From: Paenibacillus castaneae
GTDB lineage: Bacteria > Bacillota > Bacilli > Paenibacillales > Paenibacillaceae
Assembly (NCBI RefSeq): GCF_002884445.1
Contig: NZ_KZ614144.1
Coordinates: 5,961,920-6,025,919 of the forward strand
Direction of reading: 5' to 3'
DNA length: 64,000 bases
The notes under the pieces were generated by a model. It saw nothing but the letters and a program-made list of their open reading frames with translations. It did no database searches and was not told where the DNA came from. The first letter of the stretch is position 1, and every line of letters starts with the position of its first letter. Of this stretch, positions 17,347-25,998 are shown one piece after another. A program made the translations under genes and the position numbers.

Positions 17347-19011
17347 TTATTCAGCTTCGTAATAACCTCTTGTATAGTCAATATCGCCTTTATAATCCAA
17401 GAAGATGTTCTTGAATCCAGGTTTCAGCATGTAAACGTTGCTGTAGTAGTAGATTGGCATAATTGGCATGTAATCCATTAGAATTTTCTCTGCCTTAGTC
17501 ATTGCCTCAACACGCTCTTTTTGATCTCCGCTTGCATTTGCTTTTTTGATCAAAGCATCGTATTCAGCCGAAGCAAAGCCCGTATTATTTTGTCCACCAT
17601 TTGTAACGAACATATCCAAGTAAGTCATCGGATCATTATAATCTGCTCCCCAGCCTGCGCGGGAAATTTGGTAGTTCATTGCAGTACGGTTTTTCAGCAG
17701 AACAGAAAACTCTTGGTTCTCGATTCCTACCTCGATACCGAGGTTTTGACGCCACATTTCAACGATTGCTTCAGCAATCTTCTTATGGCCGTCGCTTGTA
17801 TTGAAAGTCAATGTAACTTTAGGGAATTTCGTTAATTTCAGCTCAGCCAAACCTTCAGCGAGCAATTTCTTCGCTTCGTCCACATTCTCTGTGAAGAAAT
17901 CATCCTTCACTTCTGTACGGTAATCTTCTTTTTCACCGATAATGCCCGGCGGAACAAATCCAAACGATGGAACTTCTCCAGCCATTGTTACACTCTCAAC
18001 GATGGCTTGACGATCAATTGCCATTGCAAGTGCTTTACGAACTTTTACGTTGTTGAAAGGAACTTCATTTGTGTTGAATTGGTAATAGTACGAGCTTGCA
18101 ATTCCTTTTGTTACGATCTCATCTTTTTTCGATTCTTTCAGAACCGGGATTTGCTCAGCTGGAATTTCACCAGTCGGCTTACCTGTGTAATCAAGTTTGC
18201 CTGTTTCATAGTTCGCCAACTCGGTTGCGGACTCTTCGAGCATAGTAAAGTTAACGCCAGCAAATTTAACTTGATCTTTATCATAATAGTATTCGTTAGG
18301 AACTAGCTTGATGGATGTGTTATGCTGCCATTCACTCATTTTGAAAGGACCGTTGCCGATGATCGTTTTCGCATCTGCCGCCCAAGCCGCGTTATCCTTC
18401 ACAGATTGATGAACAGGATTGTATACATAGAAAGAAGTCAGGCTTAAGAAATAAGGTGTAGGCGAAACGAGCTTAACTTCAAGTGTTTGCTCATCAAGCG
18501 CTTTAATGCCAACGCCATCCGCATTCGCTACTTTGCTCTCGTTATAATCTTGTGCACCAACGATGTAATAGAATTGGTACGCATATGTTGAGCCTGTATC
18601 AGGAGCAAGCGCACGTTTCCATGAATATTCAAAGTCATTAGCTGTAACAGGATCGCCGTTGCTCCATTTAGCATCCTTGCGGATTTTAAATGTGTAGGTT
18701 AGTCCATCATCAGACTTAACCCAGCTCTCTGCAGTTGCTGCAACGCTTTGGCCGTTCTCGTCTTTGCGAGTCAAACCTTCGTAAATACCTGTAGCAAGTG
18801 TACCAGACACATTGTCTTCCATAAGGGCAGGATCCAAGGTCGATGGCTCGGAGTGGATGTTCATCCGGAATACCTTCGCTTGTGATGTTTCGCCATTCGC
18901 ATTCGAACTACCTTTGTTACCAATTTCATTCTTAGGCGTACAGCCTGCTGCTACAATAGCAAGAATGAGCAAAGCTGTCATAAAAGTAAAAGCCGACTTT
19001 CTTGTTCGCAT
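17347..19011 (-). CDS. oppA: Oligopeptide ABC transporter substrate-binding lipoprotein
   Basis: Extracellular peptide receptor, 554 aa. The signal peptide with lipobox LAIVAAGC places the lipidated Cys at residue 24. Family features: EPSTLDPALMEDNVSG near the N-terminus, WSNGDPVTANDFEYSWKRALAPDTGS, and ALAMAIDRQAIVE. It is the first gene of the operon, with GGAGG before the ATG. A 130-base gap to oppB has no strong terminator. It could bind peptides of several lengths. Confidence 0.94.
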   Translation of the reverse strand: MRTRKSAFTFMTALLILAIVAAGCTPKNEIGNKGSSNANGETSQAKVFRMNIHSEPSTLDPALMEDNVSGTLATGIYEGLTRKDENGQSVAATAESWVKSDDGLTYTFKIRKDAKWSNGDPVTANDFEYSWKRALAPDTGSTYAYQFYYIVGAQDYNESKVANADGVGIKALDEQTLEVKLVSPTPYFLSLTSFYVYNPVHQSVKDNAAWAADAKTIIGNGPFKMSEWQHNTSIKLVPNEYYYDKDQVKFAGVNFTMLEESATELANYETGKLDYTGKPTGEIPAEQIPVLKESKKDEIVTKGIASSYYYQFNTNEVPFNNVKVRKALAMAIDRQAIVESVTMAGEVPSFGFVPPGIIGEKEDYRTEVKDDFFTENVDEAKKLLAEGLAELKLTKFPKVTLTFNTSDGHKKIAEAIVEMWRQNLGIEVGIENQEFSVLLKNRTAMNYQISRAGWGADYNDPMTYLDMFVTNGGQNNTGFASAEYDALIKKANASGDQKERVEAMTKAEKILMDYMPIMPIYYYSNVYMLKPGFKNIFLDYKGDIDYTRGYYEAE

Positions 19012-19684
19012 GGAGATCCTCCTATTTTTTTATGTCTACAGCGTTCTACTAGGGAAAATACACTCATCTCGCTTAATGTTTATACAAACGTTTGCACGTC
19101 AACAGCTTATACAATATGCAAATGCTCGTATCATCCTAAGCTCCACAACTTCTCTTCCCACTTCAAACTTATAGAATAAAGTTTATTATTATTTTTTACT
19201 ATACATGCAACTTAATATATTATCAACAATTACTAACTGTAAATTCATGTAATTTGAGGGAGTAACCGCATTACTTTAGCGCTTCGACGCGTTTATTCAA
19301 TTAATTAACGTTACACTTTAACGCTTTACAGAGTTTATTTATTAAAATATCAGTATATTAATCGGGAATAGTCTTTTTAAACTGGAATTTCTGACGTTAT
19401 TTATATTTAATTACAAAAAAAGTAATCACAATCTACTCGTCAATATTTATTGCATTTGATTACAAATAATCAATCATTTTTAAGTTAATAAAAATAATTA
19501 TTCGCTATTTTTAATAAATACATTTTTTTATGCGCGGTGAAGTATGGAGCTAATATAAACAAAGCCTTTGCAATAACTTGATTAATTTTCCAATTGTCGT
19601 ATGAAGCGCTAATGTATAGTTCCATCTATTAGATTGCTTTCAACTCGCTGCTTTTATACAAACGGCCACAATAATTCGACACAA
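19012..19684. other. AT-rich non-coding region upstream of oppA
   Basis: About 670 bases without a credible reading frame or ribosome binding site. It is strongly AT-rich compared with the flanking genes and contains many short A/T runs. The only ordered elements I see are the cre-like palindrome at 19083-19096 and, at its far end, the glyA terminator. It presumably holds the opp promoter. Confidence 0.6.
19083..19096. promoter_or_regulatory. cre-like operator (CcpA/LacI-type) upstream of oppA
   Basis: TACAAACGTTTGCA contains the perfect palindrome CAAACGTTTG. Read on the minus strand it fits the catabolite-responsive element pattern TGNAANCGNWNNCA with one mismatch. It lies 72 bases before the oppA ATG, close to a TTGACG that could be a -35. 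Confidence 0.5.
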
Positions 19685-19719
19685 AAAGACCCACTCGGTA
19701 TATTAACACCGAATAGGTC
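19683..19719 (-). terminator. Terminator of the rpiB-ywlG-glyA operon
   Basis: AGACC..TCGGT pairs with ACCGA..GGTCT across a 3-base internal mismatch. On the minus strand it is followed by TTTTTGTG, 28 bases past the glyA stop. Confidence 0.75.
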
Positions 19720-19746
19720 TAATTAGATAGCTGAAATTACTGGAAG

Positions 19747-20994
19747 TTAATAAGTCATTCCTGGATACAGTGGGTACTGGGCCGTCAGATCGCGAACCAT
19801 GCTGCGAGCTTGTTCATGAACTTGTTGATCATCTATGTTGTTCAGTACAAGAGCAATCACTTCAGCAATTACTTTCATCGCATTCTCATCCATGCCCCGC
19901 GCTGTAGCTGCAGGTGTACCGATACGAATTCCGGATGTCACAAACGGGCTTGTCGGATCAAATGGAATTGCATTTTTGTTGACAGTAATACCCACTTCAT
20001 CCAGCACTTTCTCCGCTGCTTTACCAGTAGTATTCAAGCTGCGTGTGTCAAGAAGCATCAAATGATTATCTGTGCCGCCGGATACGATATTGAAGCCTTT
20101 TGCCATTAGCTCTTCCGAAAGAACCTTTGCATTTTTGACAACCTGTGCTGCATATTGCTTGAATTCCGGCTGCAGCGCTTCTCCAAATGCAACGGCTTTA
20201 GCCGCAATAATATGCATTAGAGGTCCGCCTTGGGAACCTGGGAATACAGCTTTATCGATAGCCGCCGCCCATGGCTGGCGACAAAGGATCATACCGCCGC
20301 GAGGACCGCGAAGGGTTTTGTGAGTTGTTGTCGTTACGAAATGTGCATGCGGCACTGGGCTCGGGTGCAAGCCGGCAGCAACCAGGCCTGCAATATGCGC
20401 CATATCTACCATGAACAATGCGCCTACATCATTAGCGATTTGGCCAAGCTTTTCGAAATCGATAATACGCGGGTAAGCACTGGCACCAGCCACGATTAAA
20501 CGAGGGCGGTGTTTGAATGCAAGCTTGCGAACTTCTTCATAATCGATCGTGAAGGAGTCTTCTTGTACGCCGTAAGCTACGAAATTATAAAGCAAGCCTG
20601 ATGCGTTAACCGGGCTGCCATGCGTCAAGTGGCCGCCATGCGCCAAGTTCATGCCAAGAACGGTGTCTCCAGGCTGCAACGCTGCAAGGTAAACAGCCAT
20701 ATTCGCTTGTGCGCCTGAATGCGGCTGAACATTCGCATGCTCCGCTCCGAAAAGCTCTTTCGCACGGTTGCGAGCGATATCCTCAACGATATCCACATGC
20801 TCACAGCCGCCGTAAAAACGTTTATTAGGATAACCTTCTGCATATTTATTAGTCAAAATGCTACCCATTGCTTCCAGCACGGCTTCACTAACGATATTCT
20901 CCGATGCGATTAGTTCAATGTTGTCGCGTTGACGGCCAAGCTCAAGGCCTAGCGCTTTCAATACCTCTGGATCTTGCTTGCGTAAATGTTCCAT
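19747..20994 (-). CDS. glyA: Serine hydroxymethyltransferase
   Basis: PLP enzyme that converts serine and THF to glycine and 5,10-methylene-THF, the main one-carbon source. It has the full length of 415 aa. The PLP lysine is in VTTTTHKTLRGPRGG, and the N-terminal ELIASENIVS and QPHSGAQANMAVY stretches are conserved. GAGGAGG lies upstream of the ATG. It is the third gene of the ZTP-riboswitch-led operon, 113 bases after ywlG. That fits, since ZTP signals one-carbon folate shortage. Confidence 0.97.
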   Translation of the reverse strand: MEHLRKQDPEVLKALGLELGRQRDNIELIASENIVSEAVLEAMGSILTNKYAEGYPNKRFYGGCEHVDIVEDIARNRAKELFGAEHANVQPHSGAQANMAVYLAALQPGDTVLGMNLAHGGHLTHGSPVNASGLLYNFVAYGVQEDSFTIDYEEVRKLAFKHRPRLIVAGASAYPRIIDFEKLGQIANDVGALFMVDMAHIAGLVAAGLHPSPVPHAHFVTTTTHKTLRGPRGGMILCRQPWAAAIDKAVFPGSQGGPLMHIIAAKAVAFGEALQPEFKQYAAQVVKNAKVLSEELMAKGFNIVSGGTDNHLMLLDTRSLNTTGKAAEKVLDEVGITVNKNAIPFDPTSPFVTSGIRIGTPAATARGMDENAMKVIAEVIALVLNNIDDQQVHEQARSMVRDLTAQYPLYPGMTY

Positions 20995-21107
20995 ATTCCT
21001 TATTCCTCCTCATAGTAGGTATATCTGTATAAGAATGCAAACAGCTGATTTGCTTCTTTCCAGCGATTAAAGAACGAATCACTGGCAAGGATCAGCATGA
21101 AAATTAG

Positions 21108-21713
21108 CTATTCACATGTATCAACCATTTGTTCTGGCGCAATATCAGACACCAGCTCATAAACCGCTCGAGCTCCGCCGATCAGCTTTGGTCTCGTAAC
21201 CGCCATCGTAATGTGAGCTGCCCCTATCATTCGAATAGACGGACGGACCGGAACAGCGACCCGCTTCAAATGCATCCCAATAAATGTATCGCCAATATCA
21301 ATACCTGCATGCGCTTGTACTGTTTCAACCAAGCAAGGATCATCAAGCTGGCGATAGGCATACGCTGCCATTGATCCGCCCGCTCTTGGTACGGGAATCG
21401 CGCCCACAAGCTCCAAATTATAATGTTCAGCAGCAGTACGATCCATAACGAGCGCACGGTTCAAATGCTCGCAGCACTGGAAAACCGGATAAAAATTAAT
21501 TTCCTTACGTACCGCTTCAATGCCGGCAAAGATTTGTTCTGCCGTCTCTATTGTCCCCGCCGTACCAATATGGCGGCCCAGCACTTCACTAGTACTTACA
21601 CCAAACACAACGAGTTGACTCTTAGAGATTCTACCCGCTGATGCAAGCTCGCGTACGATTGTCTCTACCTGATCCGCAATGCCGGTATGAGAAAATTGCT
21701 CGTTTGTGCTCAT
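21108..21713 (-). CDS. ywlG: YwlG-family (UPF0340/TIGR01440) protein
   Basis: Conserved protein of unknown function, 201 aa, always near rpiB and glyA in Bacillales. Seen: GVSTSEVLGRHIGTAGT and FQCCEHLNRALVMDR, which resemble the family core, and VQAHAGIDIGDTFIGMHLK. It is soluble with no membrane helix. The ATG follows AGGGGGC. It lies 34 bases after rpiB and 113 before glyA, so it is most likely part of the ZTP-controlled transcript. Confidence 0.9.
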   Translation of the reverse strand: MSTNEQFSHTGIADQVETIVRELASAGRISKSQLVVFGVSTSEVLGRHIGTAGTIETAEQIFAGIEAVRKEINFYPVFQCCEHLNRALVMDRTAAEHYNLELVGAIPVPRAGGSMAAYAYRQLDDPCLVETVQAHAGIDIGDTFIGMHLKRVAVPVRPSIRMIGAAHITMAVTRPKLIGGARAVYELVSDIAPEQMVDTCE

Positions 21714-21747
21714 CTTGTTTAGCCCCCTATTTAGGATTGGCTTGATG

Positions 21748-22194
21748 TTAGTTCTGTTCTTCGATCTGCTTCACTTTGCTCACGCGTCCAACATGGCGCT
21801 CTTCGCCGGAGAACGGCGTTTCCAGCCAAATGCGAACAATTTCCTGGGCTACCCCTGGTCCGATAACGCGCTCACCCATAGCCAATACATTTGTATCATT
21901 ATGTTCACGCGTTGCTTTGGCTGAGAACAAGTCATGCACCAATGCACAACGGATGCCCTTCACCTTATTCGCCGCAATTGACATTCCAATACCTGTTCCA
22001 CAAATCAGAATACCGCGTTCTGCTTTACCGCTTGCAACGAGCTCAGCAACAGGCACTGCATAATCGGGGTAGTCCACCGATTGACTGCAATCGCAGCCTA
22101 CATCTACCAATTCATGGCCTAATGATTGAATGAACGCAACAAGCTCATCCTTCAATCGATAGCCTCCATGATCAGCACCAATAGCAATTTTCAA
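21748..22194 (-). CDS. rpiB: Ribose-5-phosphate isomerase B
   Basis: Interconverts ribose-5-phosphate and ribulose-5-phosphate, 148 aa. Family motifs are present: MKIAIGADHGGYRLKDEL, the active-site Cys in ILICGTGIGMSIAANKVKGIRCA, and HNDTNVLAMGERVIG. The start is TTG at 22194, nine bases after GGAGG. It is the first gene after the ZTP riboswitch. RpiB supplies ribose phosphate for PRPP and purines, so its position makes metabolic sense. Confidence 0.95.
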   Translation of the reverse strand: MKIAIGADHGGYRLKDELVAFIQSLGHELVDVGCDCSQSVDYPDYAVPVAELVASGKAERGILICGTGIGMSIAANKVKGIRCALVHDLFSAKATREHNDTNVLAMGERVIGPGVAQEIVRIWLETPFSGEERHVGRVSKVKQIEEQN

Positions 22195-22257
22195 CGTAAA
22201 AGACCTCCTTCTGAATGAAACATCACTATGCTAGTATACCTATTTTTGCGTAAAAAG

Positions 22258-22298
22258 ACGAAAAAGAGCATGACATGCTATATAGCATGCTGCTCTTT
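22258..22298 (-). terminator. Riboswitch expression-platform terminator
   Basis: AAAGAGCA...TGCTCTTT stem with an inner ATGCTATATAGCAT palindrome. On the minus strand it ends in TTTTT and a second T-run. The stem begins at the last bases of the ZTP aptamer, so ligand binding could compete with terminator formation. Confidence 0.8.
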
Positions 22299-22371
22299 GC
22301 CCAGGCGACCGGCCGTATATTCCAATGCTCCACCGTGGTTAACCCACTTCCGTCGCCAGTTACATTGGAAA
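22298..22371 (-). ncRNA. ZTP riboswitch (pfl motif) upstream of rpiB-ywlG-glyA
   Basis: The minus strand reads CCAATG (P1 5' arm), ACTGGCGACGG, a GTGGGTTAACCAC hairpin, GGTGGAG, CATTGG (P1 3' arm), then GGTCGCCTGGGCA. The ACUGGCG, GGAGC and CGCCUGGGCA elements in this order define the pfl RNA. GGCGAC in the 5' part can pair with GTCGCC in the 3' part as the expected pseudoknot. It is preceded by its own promoter and followed by a terminator. ZTP/ZMP riboswitches sense 10-formyl-THF shortage and turn on folate and purine genes. Confidence 0.9.
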
Positions 22372-22388
22372 CCGTAATATGTCCTTTT

Positions 22389-22417
22389 ATAATAGCCGAA
22401 CCGTTTAAAAAAATCAA
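22389..22417 (-). promoter_or_regulatory. Promoter of the ZTP-riboswitch operon
   Basis: TTGATT (22417..22412), a 17-base spacer and TATTAT (22394..22389) on the minus strand. A start near 22382 would put the aptamer about ten bases into the transcript. Confidence 0.75.
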
Positions 22418-22443
22418 TCCATAGCAGCCTGATTTTCACAGTG

Positions 22444-23022
22444 CTATCGCTTGGTCAACTTATCCAGCAGATTTCTAAGTGCGGCTTCGATTTCCTGCGC
22501 GCTGCTGTTGTAAATAGCGAGCGTGCCGCCGAAAGGATCTGCGATGTCTACGCTTGGAATGCGTCTCTCCAGCTCCAGCAGCCGGTTTCTTTCGTCTGCC
22601 GTCAACTGCTGCCCTAGCGCCTGCTTCATATGAAGCTCCGAATACAACCGCTCCAGCTCTTCTATATCAGCAAGAACGCCGGCATCTTGATTGGCATATT
22701 CCTTTAATGTATGCGTTTTGTCTACTGCTTCTGGATACCATTGCAGCAGTCCCCGTTTGTGGCTGGAGGTCATGGTTAATATCAGGTCAGCCCAATTAAC
22801 AGCCTCGCTCGTCAGCGCTCTCGAGGAGCTATTGTGCTCAATGTCCCGCTGTCTTAATGTCTCAACCGCATGTGCCGAGACAGGCAGCCCATCTACAGTC
22901 GATACGCCTGCTGAACGCACAGCCACCGTGATCCCTCTCTGAGCGGCCATCTGGCGAAGCATAGCCTCTGCCATCGGCGAGCGGCATGTATTGCCTGTAC
23001 AAACAAATAATATACGTTTCAC
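22444..23022 (-). CDS. ywlE: Low-molecular-weight protein phosphatase (arginine/tyrosine phosphatase family)
   Basis: The P-loop VCTGNTCRSPMAEAML is at the N-terminus, and the catalytic acid is in the C-terminal VDIADPFGGTLAIY. The Thr after the loop Gly-Asn (GNTCRS) is the residue that gives YwlE its protein-arginine phosphatase preference in Bacillus, where it opposes McsB. The 192 aa are longer than Bacillus YwlE because of an insertion around residues 130-160. The start is GTG at 23022 with AAAGGAG upstream. It sits between mntP and the riboswitch operon. Confidence 0.88.
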   Translation of the reverse strand: MKRILFVCTGNTCRSPMAEAMLRQMAAQRGITVAVRSAGVSTVDGLPVSAHAVETLRQRDIEHNSSSRALTSEAVNWADLILTMTSSHKRGLLQWYPEAVDKTHTLKEYANQDAGVLADIEELERLYSELHMKQALGQQLTADERNRLLELERRIPSVDIADPFGGTLAIYNSSAQEIEAALRNLLDKLTKR

Positions 23023-23062
23023 ACTGCCAACTCCTTTTCTACCCGGTTATCCTTCATTTTAA

Positions 23063-23623
23063 TTAAAAAATAAACAAAATGCCAAATACGAGCAAAATCG
23101 CACCACCGCAAGCTTCTCCATATTCGCCTAGATTGCCGCTGACTCTGCGGCCCAGCATTAAACCAAGCACTGACATAAGCCCGCCAAAAAAACCGAACAA
23201 CAGAATGGTCGTCCAAATATTCGCCGCAAACATGCCCAGCGTTATGCCGACCGACAAAGAGTCAATGCTTACGCTAAGCGAAAGCACCAGCAGCCCCCAT
23301 AAGGAACGATGATTGAAGGATTGTACCGCTTCACCGCGCAAAGAGCTGTATATCATATGCACCCCCAGCAGAACAAGCAGGATGCCAGCGGCGGTCGTTG
23401 CCACATCTCCTAGCAATTCGCCTACGTAATGGCCGGTTAGCATCCCTGCCAGCGGCATTAATACATGGAACAAGGCAATCACGAAGCCCAGCTTCAAAAT
23501 ATCCAACAGTCGTATACCTTTCAGGCCAATGCCAAGCCCTAAAGAAAAAGCGTCAAGCCCAAGCGCCAACGCGATTATGAGCAGCGTCAAAAACTGTCCA
23601 GCATGCAAATTTGCCTCAATCAC
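23063..23623 (-). CDS. mntP: Manganese efflux pump MntP
   Basis: Six-helix Mn(II) exporter of the MntP/YtaF-like family, 186 aa from the GTG at 23623, which is spaced seven bases from GGGGGAG. The ATG 14 codons earlier lacks such a site. Two repeated halves carry LGLDAFSLGLGIGLKG and SVSIDSLSVGITLG, with the conserved Asp residues of the ion path. No yybP-type manganese riboswitch is visible before it. Confidence 0.9.
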   Translation of the reverse strand: MIEANLHAGQFLTLLIIALALGLDAFSLGLGIGLKGIRLLDILKLGFVIALFHVLMPLAGMLTGHYVGELLGDVATTAAGILLVLLGVHMIYSSLRGEAVQSFNHRSLWGLLVLSLSVSIDSLSVGITLGMFAANIWTTILLFGFFGGLMSVLGLMLGRRVSGNLGEYGEACGGAILLVFGILFIF

Positions 23624-23774
23624 AGCCGATCTCCCCCATGTCCGCGCATAGTCTATTTCAAACATATGCGGGCATTAGGACAAACATACTAGCTCTGATT
23701 AAAGATAAACCAATCACTTTAATTGAGAATGTTAAGTAATTAGAAAAACAATTGCGTCATGAACACTTTGATTA

Positions 23775-24839
23775 TTAGACGTGAATGATACGATTTCCAG
23801 CCGCTTTGGCCATCCGGTTCATAAGCGCCGCACCGATTCCTTGCTCGGTGCAGCCCTCTGCCCAGATGCGCTGTACGCCCGCTTCATCTAATTCACGCAA
23901 AGCGGCATATAACAGATGCGCAGCTGAACCCAGCTCCAATTCGCTGCCTAAAGATATAACGCGATTCGCCTCATAAGCGGAAAGCCTCTCCTCGAATGCA
24001 AGCACACCGGTTATTTCACCTCGCTGCTGCGCCTCCATCGCTTGTGATGCAATATATGCGACAACCGCTTCAGGTGCGCCGTTCACGAGCTCAAGCTCCC
24101 CCTTTGGCGCATAATGCGTATATTTCATGCCCGGGGATCGCGGGGCAGCATTCGATTCCTCTTCTGTTGATGCGCTGTCTACAAGCGCATGAGGCGCAGC
24201 TTGCTGCAGCGCTTCCTTCGTAATGCCGCCGGGACGCAGTATTCTGATAATCTTTTCGCCCTCAAGCTCAATGACCGTCGATTCCAGTCCAACGCCTGTT
24301 GCCCCATCATCTACAACGCCATCGATTCGCCCATTCAAATCCTCCAGCACATGCTCGGCCAAAGTGGGGCTTGGCCTGCCCGAACGATTAGCGCTTGGAG
24401 CGGCAACCGGACAACCAGCCTGCATAAGCAGTTCCAGCGCCGATCGGTGATTAGGCATACGAATGCCGACAGTAGACAGTCCTGCTGTCACAAGCGGCGA
24501 CAGCACCTCGCCTCGCAGAGGAAGCACAATCGTTAAGGGACCGGGCCAAAATCGATCCATCAACGCCGCAGCCAGCTCGGGATAGGGCAATACCAGTTCA
24601 TCCAGCTGACTTCGCTGCGCGATGTGAACAATGAGCGGATTGTCCGAGGGCCTTCCCTTTGCCATAAATATACGTTCAACGGCTGCCGTGCTGCGAGCAT
24701 CTGCGCCAAGGCCATAAACCGTCTCGGTCGGAAAAGCGATCAGACCACCTTCGCGCAGCTGGCTAGCCGCCTCTTTAAGCTCCGAAGGAAGCTGATCGTC
24801 ACCAGCCTGCTCGACACGCCAAATATTCGTTTTTGTCAT
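23775..24839 (-). CDS. ywlC: L-threonylcarbamoyladenylate synthase
   Basis: Makes threonylcarbamoyl-AMP for the t6A37 modification of ANN-decoding tRNAs. The N-terminal YrdC domain has GLIAFPTETVYGLGAD, KGRPSDNPLIVHI and SANRSGRPSPTLAEHV. The C-terminal Sua5 domain follows the linker SPGMKYTHYAPKGEL, so it is the long two-domain form. Start: the ATG at 24839 (355 aa) is preferred because the predicted promoter places the transcript start at about 24881. The ATG at 24878 would be nearly leaderless. Confidence 0.92.
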   Translation of the reverse strand: MTKTNIWRVEQAGDDQLPSELKEAASQLREGGLIAFPTETVYGLGADARSTAAVERIFMAKGRPSDNPLIVHIAQRSQLDELVLPYPELAAALMDRFWPGPLTIVLPLRGEVLSPLVTAGLSTVGIRMPNHRSALELLMQAGCPVAAPSANRSGRPSPTLAEHVLEDLNGRIDGVVDDGATGVGLESTVIELEGEKIIRILRPGGITKEALQQAAPHALVDSASTEEESNAAPRSPGMKYTHYAPKGELELVNGAPEAVVAYIASQAMEAQQRGEITGVLAFEERLSAYEANRVISLGSELELGSAAHLLYAALRELDEAGVQRIWAEGCTEQGIGAALMNRMAKAAGNRIIHV

Positions 24840-24887
24840 CTCTATGCTCAATCCTTGCCTTATCATAATATGATGCAATCATCCGTT

Positions 24888-24896
24888 ATTATAGCA
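24888..24896 (-). promoter_or_regulatory. Extended -10 promoter of ywlC
   Basis: TGCTATAAT on the minus strand, 49 bases before the preferred ywlC ATG, without a recognisable -35. Confidence 0.55.
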
Positions 24897-24923
24897 TATG
24901 CGTTCGACAAAAGAGCATAAACA

Positions 24924-24956
24924 GCAGCCTCATCCAAGTAAATAAGACGAGGCTGC
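24924..24956 (-). terminator. Terminator of spoIIR
   Basis: GCAGCCTC/GAGGCTGC is a perfect 8-bp stem with a 17-base loop, 14 bases past the spoIIR stop. The following T-run is weak. Confidence 0.6.
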
Positions 24957-24969
24957 CGCTCCATATTTT

Positions 24970-25749
24970 TTAAGAGAAAAGTGATTTAATCCAATCCAAT
25001 AATCCTTTAATCATTTCCCAGAGGAAGAACTTCACTTCCGGCGCTCCTTGTTCGGCAGCTGTGTCTACTGCGGCTGCTTTCTCCACTGCCGTCGTTTTCT
25101 CTGGATCAAGCTTCGCTTGAGCTGCTATACTGACCGCATCCACTGCTGATGCTGCTGATGCTTCGCCGGATACCGCATCAATAAAGCAAAGCGGAGGGAA
25201 CAGCACGCACCACCAGTTTTGGCCGCCGCCCTCGCCAAGCGTAATGCGCAGTGCTTCATAATCACCAGCAGGATACACCTGATTGCCGTACATTTTCGTA
25301 GGAAAAGGAACAATGCCAAGCTCAGCTGAGAAACCATACTGGAAGCCGCGGCTCTTCAGCACCTTTGCCGTGATCCGTTTAATTTCCGGCATATTGGCCA
25401 TGATCGTCTGGCGCGCTTCCTCAATTGTCTGAGGACCAGCAACCCAGCTATTCATCGCTTTAACGATCTCATCCCGCACCAGACGCTTCACGAGCTGATC
25501 GGCAGGATTATCGGAATTTGCTAATATACGAAGGCGAATCGCTTCCTGCGGAATCTGTCCGCCTGCGACTGCCGCGTCCATCTTCTGGGTTTCCCAGCTC
25601 ATAATTAAAATTATAATTGCAAATAGAATAAACCCATATGATTTGCGATAAGGAAAACGATAAGGTTTCACAAAGCGAACAGGATGAGTAGCTTTTTCAT
25701 TTGAATCGGTAACATTGGAATAAGAATGAATGGAATAATAGCTGGACAT
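24970..25749 (-). CDS. spoIIR: Stage II sporulation protein R
   Basis: Forespore-made signalling protein that crosses the septum and triggers SpoIIGA to process pro-sigma-E. One membrane segment (YGFILFAIIILIMSWETQ) is followed by the SpoIIR domain with AIRLRILANSDNPADQLVKRLVRDEIV, and a variable Ala/Glu-rich region precedes the C-terminal amphipathic WEMIKGLLDWIKSLF. The start chosen is 25749 (259 aa). The ATGs at 25818 and 25815 fall in and next to the -10 element of a sigma-F-like promoter, so they cannot be used. The gene is in its usual place between ywlC and prmC. Confidence 0.92.
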   Translation of the reverse strand: MSSYYSIHSYSNVTDSNEKATHPVRFVKPYRFPYRKSYGFILFAIIILIMSWETQKMDAAVAGGQIPQEAIRLRILANSDNPADQLVKRLVRDEIVKAMNSWVAGPQTIEEARQTIMANMPEIKRITAKVLKSRGFQYGFSAELGIVPFPTKMYGNQVYPAGDYEALRITLGEGGGQNWWCVLFPPLCFIDAVSGEASAASAVDAVSIAAQAKLDPEKTTAVEKAAAVDTAAEQGAPEVKFFLWEMIKGLLDWIKSLFS

Positions 25750-25815
25750 ACACACAAGCCCCTCTCGTCGCCCCCGTCGGTGCGTCTGCTTGCGTTCCGG
25801 AACGTAACTATCCAT

Positions 25816-25845
25816 CATTATGTCCGGTAATGGGAATATATAAAC
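25816..25845 (-). promoter_or_regulatory. Sigma-F-type promoter of spoIIR
   Basis: GTTTA (25845..25841), a 15-base spacer and GGACATAATG (25825..25816) on the minus strand. The -10 fits the sigma-F consensus GGNNANAHTR at every position, and the -35 has one mismatch to GYATA. Bacillus spoIIR is known to depend on sigma-F. Confidence 0.75.
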
Positions 25846-25998
25846 CTAGCAATCTATCACTATTTAGAAATAGCATAAACTGCGGCAATGAGCAGCATAA
25901 TCAGCTCGGAACAACGTAGAAACCTGTGGTACGCTATAGTAATAGCAGTAAGCATAATGAATAAAGTGATATTCTTTTAGACAAGGATGGATGCATGG

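Noticed and set aside
22226..22417. 63-codon minus-strand open frame between ywlE and rpiB
   Set aside because: It lies entirely on the ZTP riboswitch, begins in the promoter -35 and runs through the terminator, with no ribosome binding site.
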